A stretch of 64,000 nt of DNA, taken from the NCBI GenBank assembly GCA_963815535.1, contig CAWFGS010000001.1:1-64000 (forward strand), written 5' to 3'. Origin of the DNA: CAWFGS01 sp963815535 (GTDB lineage: Bacteria; Pseudomonadota; Alphaproteobacteria; Sphingomonadales; Sphingomonadaceae). Position numbers and translations under genes: made by a program. The notes under the pieces are model-generated. The model ran no database searches, was not told the DNA's origin, and worked only from the letters and a program-made list of their open reading frames with translations. Below, piece by piece: positions 28,434 to 38,763 of the stretch (position 1 is its first letter; the number at the start of each line of letters is the position of its first letter).

Positions 28434-29725
28434 ATGACCGAAGTCACCATTGGCGAACACGCATTGAAAAAACATTCCGGGCTGGTGCAGATCGCCGCCG
28501 GGGCGCTGGAAAGCCTGCCGGGCGATGGTTGCGTGATGATCGGCGATGCGGCGACGACTGGTCCGCCCGGCGCATGGGCGACCGGATCGTGACGTTGCGG
28601 CAGGGGGACCGGCCCGCGATCGAACGGATCGGCGCGAATGCGGCAACCGTAATGTACACTCAGGCCATGGCTCCTGCCAGCAGCGCGGCGGTGATCGCGG
28701 CGGCGACCGCACCGGGCACGCCCGTCTGCGCCGATGCGGGCAGCGTGGCGCTGATGACTTTGGCGCAGCGCGTCGCCGCCAGCGACATTCCCGTTCTGAT
28801 CGCCGGGCCCACCGGCACGGGCAAGGAAGTGCTGGCGCGGTTCATCCACGCCAACAGCGCGCGTGCGGCGGGGCCGTTCGTCGCCATCAACTGCGCCGCC
28901 ATGCCCGAAGCCATGCTGGAAGCGATGCTGTTCGGCCATTTGAAAGGCGCGTTCACCGGCGCGGCGCGAGGCCAGCGAGGGTTTCTTCCGCGCGGCCGAT
29001 GGCGGCACGCTGCTGCTGGACGAAATCGCGCGAAATGCCGATCGGCCTGCAGGCGAAACTGCTGCGCGTGTTGCAGGAAGGCGAAGTGGTCCCGATCGGC
29101 GCGACCATGCCGATCCCGGTCGATGTTCGCATCGTCGCCGCTGCCAACCGCGATCTGCCCACCGAAGTGGCTGCCGGGCGATTGCGCGCCGACCTGTATT
29201 ACCGCCTCAACGTGTTCCCCCTGGCGCTGGCCCCGTTGCGCGAGCGGCGCAGGCGATATCGCGCCGCTCGCCTTCGCCATGGTGCTGCGCCACAGCCCGC
29301 CATCGGGTGCGTGCCCGTGGATCGCGGATGCGGCGCTGGCGAAGCTGGCAGGCCACAAATGGCCGGGCAATATCCGCGAGCTGGAAAACGTCGTGCGCCG
29401 CGCGCTGCTTGCTATGCGGCGACGGCGCAATGATCGAAGCGGATCATATCGTGTTCGACGCATCCGCCCGGATGGTGGCGCAGGCGGAAGCGCCCGCCGC
29501 GCCGATCGGCCACGGCGACCAGTCGCTGTCGGGCATCGGCCGCGCGTCCGAAGCCGAAGCCGATCATCGCCACGCTGGACGGAATGCGGCGGCCATCGCG
29601 CAACGCACCGCCGCGCATCTGGGCATATCGAACGCACCCTGCGCTACCGCCTCGCCAGCATGCGTGACGCCGGGGTGGCCACCGCGCCGTCATCGGCCCG
29701 CGCCTATGCCGGAGCGATCCGATGA
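28434..29725 (+). CDS. Sigma-54 dependent flagellar transcription activator, FlrC/FlbD type (about nine frame breaks)
   Basis: AAA+ enhancer-binding activator. The Walker A GPTGTGKEVLARFIHANSAR, the sigma-54 contact GAFTGAA, the Walker B TLLLDEIAEMP, the PGNIRELENVVRRALLL segment and a C-terminal helix-turn-helix (AAHLGISERTLRYRLASM) are all present. The N-terminal ~100 residues do not look like a receiver domain. Breaks: missing bases near 28556 and 29630; extra bases at about 28970, 29031, 29248, 29411, 29557, 29585 and 29606. The repaired length is about 428 aa. It overlaps fliE by four bases and likely drives the -24/-12 promoter at 15.1 kb. Confidence 0.85.
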
Positions 29726-30091
29726 GCGGGGTGAGCGGAGTAGGCGGCGGATGCGGCGGGCGGCGTGCAGGACATCATCGCGCTGCGCCAGCAAATGATC
29801 GACCGGTCGAGCGCGATCGCAGTCCCTGCGTCCCGGATCCCGGCAACCGTCGAAACCGCGAAACCTGCGGGCGGCGGTTTTGCCGACAGTTTGCAGACGG
29901 CGCTCGCCGGAGTGAACGACACGCAGATCGCCGCTTCGGACATGACGGCCGGTTACGAACGCGGCGAAGTGACCGACGTCGCGCAGGTCATGCTGGCGCG
30001 GCAGGAAGCCGGCGTCGCGTTCGAGGCGACGCTGCAGGTCCGCAACAAATTGCTGTCCGCGTATCAAGACATCATGCGGATGGGGGTCTGA
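29722..30091 (+). CDS. fliE: Hook-basal body complex protein FliE (one frameshift)
   Basis: Small protein joining the MS ring to the rod. MSGVSGVGG is followed by one extra G at about 29749, then QDIIALRQQMIDRSSAIAVP. The family end FEATLQVRNKLLSAYQDIMR is clear. The repaired length is 122 aa, near the FliE norm. It overlaps the activator gene by four bases and precedes fliF by three. Confidence 0.9.
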
Positions 30092-30094
30092 TAG

Positions 30095-31758
30095 ATGGCC
30101 GACGATGCCACTCTGCCCGCGACCGCCGCGCCGCTGACCGGTGCCGCCGATCGGGGATGCGATCGGACGGCGCCGGCGCAAAGGCGGAGCGTTCTTCGCG
30201 CAGCCCGCCATCCGCAAAAGCCTGCCGATGGCGGCGGGCTTGCTGACTCTGGCAGGGGCAGGCGCATTGTACATGGCGCTGGCCGCCGGGCCGCAGCGGG
30301 TGCTTTATTCCAGCCTGAACGACGCCGAACGCGCGGAAGTCGCGGCGGCGCTGGATACAGGCGGCATCGGCTACGACGATCGACAATTCCACCGGCGCGC
30401 TGACCGTGGCGGAAGACGATCTTTATCGCGCGCGCATGATGGTCGCGAGCGACGGCGGTCTGGCCGCGCCCGAAACGACTGCCGAAATGCTCGACGCGAT
30501 TCCGATGGGGTCCAGCCGCACATTGGAAGGCGAACGCCTGCGTAACGTGCGCGAGCGCGAACTGATGATGACCATCATGGAAATCGACGGGGTGGAGGCG
30601 GTGCGCGTCCATCTCGCCCAGGCTGAAAAATCCGTATTCGTACGCGAAAACGCGCCGCCATCGGCCAGCGTCATGGTCCGCCTGGCGCGCGGCCGCAATC
30701 TGGCGCCGACAGCCAGGTCACCGCCATCGTTAATCCTGGTGCGGGGTCCGTCCCGGCCATGACCGCCGATCAGGTGCGCGTCGTCGACCAGCACGGCCGC
30801 GTTGCTGTCCGACCGCAGATCGAACGGACAGCGACCGGGCTGGAGATTGCAAGCGGGACTACGAGGAAAAGCTGCGCGCCGCAGATCGCGCAATTGCTCG
30901 TCCCGATGCTGGGCGAAGGCAATTTTTCCAGCGAGGTGCAGGTCGAACTCGACCGCGACGATACGACGTCGGCGCGCGAATCCTATGAAAAGGATGGCGC
31001 GGTCCGCAGCGAAACCAGCCGGGAATCGATCGCAGACCGGCGGCGCGTCAGGCAGGCGGCGTGCCGGGCGTTCTGGCCAACACCCCGCCACCCGCCACGC
31101 GCATCGGCCAACCGGGCGAAGAAGCCGCAGGCGGCGCGGCAGGGGCAGGACCGACCAGCGGCGAGACATCGGCGCAGCGAACGTATGAGCTGGGCCGCGA
31201 GGTCGCGGTATCGACGACGCAGGCGGGCGGGGTGAAGCGCTTTCGGTCGCCGTTGCCGTCAGCGCGCGAAGCCATGACGAAAGTCGCCCCGGCCAGCATC
31301 GCGCAGATCGAAGAACTGGTCGCATCCGCCGTCGGCGCGAATCCCGATCGCGGGCGACGACGTCACGGTGATGAAGGGCAACGTTCGATCCGGTCGTGAT
31401 TGCGGAACCGCCCTTTTACGAAACCGCCTGGTTCGCCACCATCCTTCGCAATGCGGTCGCGCTGATCGCGGTGATACTGGCACTGCTGTTCGGCGTGCGT
31501 CCGCTGATCAAGGCGATCGGAAAGCGCAGGGACGATGCCGACGAAGACGAACCGGAAGGCATCGTTTACACCGAAGACAGCGAAAGTGGGGCGATCGTGC
31601 AGAGTCGGCCAGTCCGCCGCCATCGATGCGGACACTTTGCGCGAACAGGTGGCGCTGGCGCAGAAACTCGCCGCCGAACAACCCGATCGCGCGGTGGAGG
31701 CGCTGCGCCGGATGCTCGCCTCCCCGCCGGCGCATGCAACAGGATCAGCGCCGCATGA
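30095..31758 (+). CDS. fliF: Flagellar M-ring protein FliF (about sixteen frame breaks)
   Basis: MS-ring protein of the inner membrane. Recognisable pieces, in order: IRKSLPMAAGLLTLAGAGAL (first membrane helix), LYSSLNDAERAEVAAALDTG, RMMVASDGGLAAP, SVPAMTADQVRVVDQHGR, QLLVPMLGEGNFSSEVQVEL, RTYELGREV, IAQIEELVASAVGANPDRGD and a second membrane helix near 31440-31510. Frame changes are spread through the gene: mostly single extra bases, with some missing bases in G or C runs. The end is placed at 31758, where a TGA overlaps the fliG start, but the last codons are uncertain. Confidence 0.88.
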
Positions 31759-32785
31759 CGGCCGAAATCATCGCGCCTTTGACGGAGGCCGAAGAAGCCG
31801 CCGTCATCCTGATGTTGCTGGACGACGCGCAGGCGACGCCAGCATCCTCGGCCCGGCTGGAACCCGATGAACTCGACACTGGTCGGGCGCACCATGTCGA
31901 GCCTGGGCGAAGTCGGACCCAGCCGCATTGCCGACGCGATCAGCCGGCTTCATCACGCAGGCCCAGACAACAGGACTTGCCCGGCAACGACCGGATGGGC
32001 CGGTTCCGCCACGTGATGACCCAGGCGGTCGGCCAGGTGAAGGCGGACAGCCTGTTGGAACGCATCGCGCCCGGCACGCAGAACCTGTCCATAGAACTTG
32101 CCCGCTGGCTTGCCCCCGATGTCCTTGGTCCGCATGATCGATGCCGAACATCCGCAGGCGGTCGCGGTGCTGCTGCTGCTGCTGGAACCGGATCAGGCGG
32201 CGAAGCTGCTGGCCGGTTTGCCCGCTGCCGTACAACCCCCAATCGTGGAGCGCATCGCCCGGCTCGGCCCGGTATCGCCCCGTTCGGTCGCGATGCTGAA
32301 CGCAATGCTGGAAGACCGGATTGAGCCGTCAGTTCGGCAAGACGCGCATGACGATGGGCGGCCCACACGAGGCCGCAGAGCTTATCAACCAAGCCGCATT
32401 CCAGCGTCGAACGCAGTCGTGATGCCGGTCATTACGCGAGCGCGACACGGACCTTGCCGCCGCGATCGAAGCGGAGATGTTCAAGTTCGACCATGGTCAC
32501 TGGCACTCGAACCGCTGCCGATGGGCCGCTTGCTGCGCGACATCGAAAGCGAACCGCTGATCGATGCGCTGGTGGGCCTGTCGGAAGATGACGCGCGAAC
32601 CGTTCTTCGCCGCCATGTCGAGCCGCGCTGCCGACGGCGTCCGCGACGAGATCGAAGGGCGCGGACGCACCAAGATGAGCGCCGTGGAAGCCGCGCAGCA
32701 GACCATGATCGATCTGGCCCGCAAGCTGGCGGAAGCAGGCGAAATCGTGCTTTCGGGTGGTTCCGGGGACGACGATTATGTTTGA
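31755..32785 (+). CDS. fliG: Flagellar motor switch protein FliG (about twelve frame breaks)
   Basis: C-ring switch/torque protein. Pieces in order: MTAEIIAPLTEAEEAAVILM, VGRTMSSLGEVGPSRIADAI, GNDRMGRFRHVMTQAVGQVK, VRMIDAEHPQAVAVLLLLLE, HEAAELINQAA, AAAIEAEMFKFDH and RDEIEGRGRTKMSAVEAAQQ, the charged C-terminal torque helix. Joined, they give about 343 aa, the normal size. Extra bases dominate; a few positions read as one missing base. It overlaps fliH by eight bases. Confidence 0.88.
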
Positions 32786-33450
32786 ACCCGCGCCGTTCGT
32801 GCCATCGCGTAAGCCGGACGACACGCCGACCACGGCCGATGCCGGGGGCGGAAACTGGATCGCCGGCCCTCAACGGTTCGGCGGGGTTCGTGGCCGATGC
32901 CCGTTATGGCAGCGATGCCGAAATCCGTTCGGCAATCCGAAACCGCGCATGAACCGGACATGCCCGATCCCGTTGCCGACGCGTTCGAGAGGGTCGGGAA
33001 ATGGGCCATGCGGCGGGCCGGGCGGAAGCTGCCGCGCTGGCCGAACAGGACACGAGCGAACGACGCAGGCTGGGTTCGCACGCTGCGCGCATTCGATGCC
33101 GACATGACGGAACGGCTGGGCCGCGAATTGTCGGAAACGGTCGCGGTGTTGTGCGAAGCCACATTGGCCCCGCTCGCGCTCGACATCGCGCGATTGCAGG
33201 ACCGCTCGAACCGCGCGGCGGCGTTGCTGGGCGAACGGCAGGGGGACTGCGTGCTGCATCTGCATCCCGCCGATATCCCGGCGCTCGACCGCCGCCTTCC
33301 GCGACGCTGGACCATTGCGCCGGACCCCGCGCTGGAACCCGGATCGCTGCGGATCGAACCGATCGGGCGGCGGTATCGCGGACGGTCCGCCGCAATGGCG
33401 CGCGCAGCTGGCGCAGGCGCTCGGTTTGGCGAAGGACGGCGGCACTGTGC
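32778..33450 (+). CDS. fliH: Probable flagellar export protein FliH (several frame breaks)
   Basis: Negative regulator of the export ATPase FliI. Starts MFEPAPFVPSRKPDD inside the end of fliG. Reassembled segments include GFVADARYGSDAEIRSAI, GHAAGRAEAAALAEQD, AFDADMTERLGRELSETVAV, CVLHLHPADIPALDRRL and IADGPPQWRAQLAQALGL. These give a charged helical first half and the small C-terminal domain expected of FliH. The name relies on position between fliG and fliI together with this pattern. The end is approximate, because the stop codon is hidden by frame breaks. Confidence 0.72.
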
Positions 33451-34797
33451 TTGCGATCTGGAACGCGAACTGGCCGCCATGCGCGACGCGCCGCCATCGC
33501 TTGGCGCCGCGTCCGGTTCGGCCGGGTGCATTCGTGCGACGGCGGCTTGATCGAAGTGTCCGGCCTGCCCGTTCCCGATCGGCACGCCTGTGCCGGATCG
33601 AACCCGGGACGCAGCACGATGATCCGCAGCCGAAGTCATCGGCTTTCGCGATCGTTTCAGCCTGATGGTGATGCTGGGCGATACCGCGTTGCTGCAACCC
33701 GGTGCGCTGGTCCGATCCCGAAGGCGAGCCGGGCATGGTCGCCGTGGGCGAAGCGTTTCTGGGCCGCGCCGTGGACGCGACCGGGCAACCGATCGATGGT
33801 GGCCCGGCCATTCGCAGCGCCGCACGCTGGCCGCTGGGCGGGCGGCGCGAAAGCGCGCTGGAACGTGCATCGGTGGCGGAACCGTTCGATTGCGGGGTAC
33901 GCGCGATCAATGCGCTGACCACGATGGGCATCGGGCCAGCGGGTCGGCATCGTGGCCGGATCGGGCGTGGGCAAATCCGTCCTGATCGACATGATCGCGG
34001 GCGGGTGCGAAAGCGATATCGCCATCGTCGCCCTGATCGGCGAACGCGCGCGCGAAGTGTCCGATTTCGTGGCGCGACATATGACCGGGCCGATGCGTCG
34101 CCGGACGGTCATCGTGGTCGCCGTACCCGCCGATCATGCCGCCAATCTGCGGCTGCGCGGCGCGCAATTCGCCGACCGCCTTGGCCGAATATTTCCGCGC
34201 GCAGGGCAAGCGCGTGACTGCTGATCATGGACAGCCTGACACGGGTTGCGCATGCCGCGCGCGAGATCGGACTGCTGCTGGGCGAACCCGGCGCAGCGCG
34301 CGGCTATCCGCCGTCGGCGCTGGCGGCGATCACCAAGCTGGTCGAACGCGCGGGCAATTCCGCCACCAGCGGCGGCGCGATCACCGGGCATCTACACCGT
34401 TCTGGCCGATGGCGACGATCAGGACGATCCGGTGGTCGATACCGCCCGCGCCATTCTGGACGGGCATATCGTGTTGTCGCGCGAACTGGCGCAGCAGGGG
34501 CAATATCCCGCGATCGACGTGACCGCTTCGCTCAGCCGGGTGATGGACGCCGTCACCGCGCGCGATCATCAGGACCGCGCACGCGAATTCCGCGCGCTGG
34601 TCGCGCATTACAACGCCAATCGCGATCTGGTGCTGATGGGCGCTTACCGCGAAGGGGCGGACGCCGCAGTCGACCGCGCGATGGCGATGCACGACCGGCT
34701 GACCGCGTTCTTGTGCCAGCGGGGCGAAGAACATGTCGATATGGACGAAGCCGTCAGCCAACTGACCGCAGTGATGACGGCCGACCCCGCCGCATGA
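33447..34797 (+). CDS. fliI: Flagellar export ATPase FliI (about nine frame breaks)
   Basis: F1-beta-like ATPase that energises export. Clear pieces: GRVHSCDGGLIEVSGLPVP, FSLMVMLGDTALLQPGA, MVAVGEAFLGRAVDATGQPI, VGIVAGSGVGKSVLIDMIAG (P-loop), IVALIGERAREVSDF, MDSLTRVAHAAREIGLLLGE, RGYPPSALAAITKLVERAGN and AREFRALVAHYNANRDLVLM. The C-terminal part from 34391 is in one frame to the stop. The start is uncertain within about 40 bases, because the fliH-fliI junction is scrambled by indels. The stop overlaps fliJ by four bases. Confidence 0.88.
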
Positions 34798-35237
34798 CCG
34801 CCCCTGCAGATCGCCTCGATCGGCTGAAGCGGCTGGAACGGGTTCGGCGGATTGCCGTCCGGACCGCAATGCAATCGGCGGCAGAGGCGGAACGCGATTT
34901 CGCACGCCACGCCGAACTTGCCCGCCGCAGCGACGAACTGGCCGATGCTTTCGCGCATCGACGCGCGGGGGCAAATGCGGCGGATGCTGGGGGGTTGCAG
35001 GATATGCACGCTTTTCATGTCGGGCTGGTGTCGCTGTCGCAGGCCACCGGGCAGGGGCGCGACCAGGCCCGGCAATCGGCCGACCATCACCGACGCCACG
35101 CCCTAACCGCCAATCGCCGGCGAAGCGCCGCCGCCGACCGGATCTCGGACGCGGAACGCCGCCAGCGCAAATCGCGCGATGCCCGTCTGGTGGCCGAGAT
35201 GCCGCAATTGGCACGGGTTTTGAATAACAGACGTTAG
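34794..35237 (+). CDS. fliJ: Probable flagellar export chaperone FliJ
   Basis: A 147-aa, highly charged, almost wholly helical protein (LDRLKRLERVRRIAVRTAMQ and onward), as expected of the coiled-coil FliJ that works with the FliH-FliI ATPase. Primary-sequence similarity is low in this family, so the call rests on the position between fliI and fliK, the four-base overlap with fliI and the coiled-coil character. The frame is intact, marking the right-hand edge of the densest zone of breaks. Confidence 0.75.
   Translation: MTAPADRLDRLKRLERVRRIAVRTAMQSAAEAERDFARHAELARRSDELADAFAHRRAGANAADAGGLQDMHAFHVGLVSLSQATGQGRDQARQSADHHRRHALTANRRRSAAADRISDAERRQRKSRDARLVAEMPQLARVLNNRR
35209..35223 (+). promoter_or_regulatory. 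Possible sigma-54 promoter before fliK
   Basis: TGGCACGGGTTTTGA within the end of fliJ has a perfect -24 element (TGGCACG), but the -12 element reads TTGA in place of TTGC. It is about 50 bases before the fliK start and points to it. The strand and distance are right, but the mismatch lowers confidence. Confidence 0.35.
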
Positions 35238-35270
35238 GCCGACCGGCTTCACACCTTGGGGAATAGATAC

Positions 35271-36633
35271 GTGCAGGCAGAACCGACTATTGCAAGCCGT
35301 GCGGCTATGAACGCCCTGGGGGTGGTTTCGAGCGGAAACGCGTTCAAACCATCGCAGGCGGACGGTGCGACCGGGTCGGACCCGACCGCATCCGATGGCC
35401 CTGTGCTTCCGATTTTACGGCAATGCTGGATAGCGCAACCGCCACTGCCGCAACGGCGAGCGGCAAACCGGCGTCGGCAACGGCAATGGTTTGCCGATTC
35501 CGGTTGCGAAGGTTCCGCGTCGATGCCGAGGCCACTGCCCCGGAACCTTACAAAGAACTCGCAGCGACACCGATACCGCTTGTTGCGCTGGAACAACGCG
35601 GCACGGAACCCACCATTCATTCCGCCGCCACGGTGTCGAACGCAATGCTGGCTTCTGCGTTTGCCGGAAGGGAGCGGGGGGCCACGCCCGATCCCGTCCG
35701 CGCTGACGGCATCAGTCCGGCCGTTCCGGTGGCCGCTTCGAACGGGTTGCCGATCGCAGCGCCGCCACTTGCCGCCCAAACGACTGGCGCGCCGCAAGCA
35801 CCGCAGGCCATCGCGCAAAAACCGGAAGTTGCGGCCGAACCTGCCGTTCGAACGTCGAACCCGCAGCCCACCGGCGCAACGTCCCGATACGCAACAGCTC
35901 GTCGAACACCCCCCGGTTGAGGCGGAGCGCACCGTCATCAAATCCGATGTCGGGCCACAGCGCGAACTGACTGTCGGCCGGATTTTCGCCCCACTGATGC
36001 GGGCAATGGACCCTGACCGGGCGCAGAGTGGCAAGGCCGCAACCACCGCGCCCGGAGTCGTCGTTTCCCTTGGCATGGCGCAAATTTCCCCCGTCGATAC
36101 GGCAACGCCGCTCGTACCGTCCGGCACCAGTGATAAGTGCGTCCGCTAGCGCACCGCCCGCGACCGCTACCATATCCCAAGCCGAACAGCCGCGCGATTT
36201 CGGGGCGCTGATCGATCGGCTGGTGCAGGCGCGCGAGGCGTCGGGCTCCACCACTTCCGCCAGCGTCCGCATGTCGCTGCCCCATGCTGATTTCGGCGCG
36301 CTAACCATGCGGCTCGACCATGCGGGCGGCAATCTGACGGTGGGCGTCACCAGCGCCGACCCCGCTTTCGCACCCGCCGCGCGTGCAGCTCTGGCGGACG
36401 GGGCGCTTGCGAATACCGGCAATCAAGCCAATGGCAACGGCCAGCCCGGCACGACCGCCAACGGTCAGGACCAGCATTCGCGGGGAGCGGGCGGGGGCCA
36501 GCAAGCGCCGGATCAGCGCAGCGACGGCCGGACCGAACGCCCATCCGATCTTACGGAGCCCCGCGCGCCGCACGCCGACCGCGACACCGATCGTTCCACC
36601 CCGCGCGACACCGCGCGCGGCCTTTATATCTAA
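35271..36633 (+). CDS. fliK: Putative hook-length control protein FliK (five frame breaks)
   Basis: Secreted ruler protein that switches export from hook to filament. The GTG at 35271 follows a GGGGAAT ribosome site. The long N-terminal part is Ala/Pro/Thr-rich and low-complexity. The C-terminal part has the FliK-like core SVRMSLPHADFGALTMRLDH and GNLTVGVTSADPAFAPAARA. Breaks: two single-base losses (near 35412 and 35483) and three extra bases (near 35517, 35881 and 36128). The repaired length is 453 aa. The name is supported by position before fliL and by the C-terminal core. Confidence 0.75.
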
Positions 36634-36654
36634 CGCCCCACAAGGACACGCATC

Positions 36655-37249
36655 ATGAGCTCCAAACCCGCCGCGCCCGAAACGGCCACAGACACAACCG
36701 CCAAAAAAGGCGGCAAATTGAAACTGATTTTCGGCGCGATCGCCCTGATGGCGGTGGGCGGCGGCGCAGCCTATGGCGCCAGCGCGATGGGGTATCTCGG
36801 CGGGCCCGGCGTCGATACCGGTCCCGATCTGCCGCAACTGGTGCGCAAGGGTGCAGTCGATCCCTATGCCCGGCCAGGACAAGGGGGAGAAGGACGCGCC
36901 CGAAGAAGTCGATGGCGAAGGTGGCAGCGATTATCGCACCAGCTATTACGCGTTCGAAGACACGTTCACATCCAATCTGCGCGATAGCCCCGCTCTGGTT
37001 CAGGTCAGCATGGCCGCATCCACCAATTACGACGGACGGGTGCTGATCTGGCTGGACAAGCACGATCTGGCGCTGCGATCCGAAATGCTGACCGTGCTGG
37101 CGGACACGCCCGAAGATCAGGTCTATTCCGTCGAAGGCAAGGCGAAGCTGCGCAAACGGCTGACTGCCGCCATCAACGCAGTGCTGACCGAACGCGAGGG
37201 GTTCGGCGGAGTGGATTCCGTCTATTTCCGGGGGTTTCTGGTCCAGTGA
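36655..37249 (+). CDS. fliL: Flagellar basal body-associated protein FliL (one frameshift)
   Basis: Inner-membrane protein that stabilises the stators. The membrane helix (LKLIFGAIALMAVGGGAAYG) lies near residues 20-40 after a short cytoplasmic tail. The periplasmic domain has FTSNLRDSPALVQVSMAAST and RKRLTAAINAVL. One extra base at about 36871 breaks the frame; repaired it is 197 aa. The stop overlaps the fliM start by four bases. Confidence 0.85.
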
Positions 37250-38139
37250 AACCGCATCACGACTTCGTGGCGGAGCGCGCGCTGGCGCAGCATTGCGCCG
37301 AATTGCTGCCCGCGCCGGAACAGGACCGCGACATCGTCGCCGACGTATCGGCGATGGCGATCGACATTGCGCGCGAACTGACGGATGCGATTTCCGGCAT
37401 GTCCAGCGGTTCGACCGTGAAACTGGTACCGGGCGAGGCGGGCCGTACGAACACCACCGCCTTCATCAACAAAACCGCCCGACAAACCGCGCATTGCGTG
37501 ATCGACCTGCCGGAATGCGGCGCGCTGATGCTGTCGATCGACCACAAATCGGCCCACGCGCTGACCGATCGCGCTTACGGCGGGACCGGCGAAACCCCTG
37601 ACCCCTTGCCGGACGAATTGCCATTATCCGCCGATCTGACGTTGCAGCAGATGGAAACGACCTGGTGCGAGGCACTGAGCCGAATGTTCACGTGCGATCC
37701 CGCCGCCAGCGTATCGCGCCGGGGCGGGGATCTGAGCCGTCTCGATCCGTTTCGCGGGCAGGGCGAATGCGTCCATTTGCAGATTGTGGTGGAGGAGGAG
37801 GAGCGCGAACCGTGGGTCATCACCATCGCAGCGTCCCTGCGCGATCTGCATCTGTCCACCGGACGGCATCGCGGGGCGGGCATCGCCACCGTCGCCGTGC
37901 CGGTCGCCAACGATCCTACTGCCGCGCCGTTTGCCGACATACCGCTGCCCGCCCGCGCGGTGCTGGCGCAAATGCCGATCTCCGTCGCGCGCGCATCGGC
38001 GATGAAGCCGGGCGACGTGATCCCCCTGTCCATCGCGCGCGAGGTTCCGTTGAGCATTGCGGGGCAGACCGTCGCGCTGGGTATCGTCGGGACGCAGGAC
38101 GACCGTGTGGCGTTGCAGATTACCCGTAACACTACCTAA
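37246..38139 (+). CDS. fliM: Flagellar motor switch protein FliM, no N-terminal CheY-binding peptide
   Basis: C-ring switch protein of 297 aa starting at a GTG inside the fliL stop. The middle domain (AMAIDIARELTDAISGMSSG to ALMLSIDHKSAHALTDRAYG) and the SpoA C-terminal domain (MKPGDVIPLSIAREVPLSIA) are recognisable. Canonical FliM begins with an LSQxEIDALL peptide that binds phosphorylated CheY; here the protein begins MKPHHDFVAERALAQHC and the peptide is absent. The start is fixed by the overlap with fliL, so a missed N-terminus is unlikely. Frame intact. Confidence 0.82.
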   Translation: MKPHHDFVAERALAQHCAELLPAPEQDRDIVADVSAMAIDIARELTDAISGMSSGSTVKLVPGEAGRTNTTAFINKTARQTAHCVIDLPECGALMLSIDHKSAHALTDRAYGGTGETPDPLPDELPLSADLTLQQMETTWCEALSRMFTCDPAASVSRRGGDLSRLDPFRGQGECVHLQIVVEEEEREPWVITIAASLRDLHLSTGRHRGAGIATVAVPVANDPTAAPFADIPLPARAVLAQMPISVARASAMKPGDVIPLSIAREVPLSIAGQTVALGIVGTQDDRVALQITRNTT

Positions 38140-38185
38140 CCCGCGCACAGCCAGCCTTTAACCATGATGGGGCAAACCATTAACC

Positions 38186-38482
38186 ATGAACACGACCAGC
38201 CTCGACCTGTTGCGAAATGTCGATGTCTGCCTGTCGGTGGAACTCGGCCGCAGCGATGTGAAATTGAAAGACGTGCTGACGCTTGGCGAAGGCAGCGTGG
38301 TCCAGCTGGACCGGCTGACGGACGAACTGCTGGACGTTTACGTCAATGGCCGCGCCATCGCGAAGGGGGAGATCGTGGCGCAGGGCAATCGCTTCGCGTT
38401 GCGGATCGTCGATCTGGCGCAGGACGAGAAAACCGCCGCCCCCGATGCCATGCCGGACGCAACCTCTGCAGGGGCGCTCTGA
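38186..38482 (+). CDS. fliN: Flagellar motor switch protein FliN
   Basis: C-ring protein of 98 aa consisting of a SpoA domain: LRNVDVCLSVELGRSDVKLK, LGEGSVVQLDRL, VYVNGRAIAKGEIV. Short for FliN but complete at the core. It begins 46 bases after fliM and its stop overlaps the fliO start by one base. Confidence 0.9.
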   Translation: MNTTSLDLLRNVDVCLSVELGRSDVKLKDVLTLGEGSVVQLDRLTDELLDVYVNGRAIAKGEIVAQGNRFALRIVDLAQDEKTAAPDAMPDATSAGAL

Positions 38483-38763
38483 TGATCTGGTACGTCGTCA
38501 AACTGCTGATTATGCTGCCGATACTGGCGGGGCTGATCTGGGGCAGTCTGTGGCTGACCAAACGGTTGCAGGCGCGCGGGATCGGCGCAAACCAGTCAAA
38601 ATCCGCGCGGCTGATCGAAACCACCATGCTGTCACCGGGCATCAAGCTGGCGGTGGTGGAGTTTCACGGTCGCGAAATCCTGATCGGCAGCACGAAGCAC
38701 GGGCTGACCCGCCTGGCCGAAGCGCCGCGCGACGAACGCGTGATCGCGATGCATCGTGGTTAA
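38482..38763 (+). CDS. fliO: Flagellar biosynthetic protein FliO
   Basis: A 93-aa single-pass membrane protein (helix VVKLLIMLPILAGLIWGSLW near residues 5-25) followed by SARLIETTMLSPGIKLAVVE, the FliO core, and a short charged tail. FliO assists FliP assembly in the export gate. It overlaps fliP by eight bases and fliN by one. Confidence 0.85.
   Translation: MIWYVVKLLIMLPILAGLIWGSLWLTKRLQARGIGANQSKSARLIETTMLSPGIKLAVVEFHGREILIGSTKHGLTRLAEAPRDERVIAMHRG

Noticed and set aside
18584..34400. A coding system that uses frameshifts on purpose, or phase-variable repeats
   Set aside because: The extra bases are not in shared motifs or simple repeats and differ in identity and context from site to site; sequencing error is the simpler reading.
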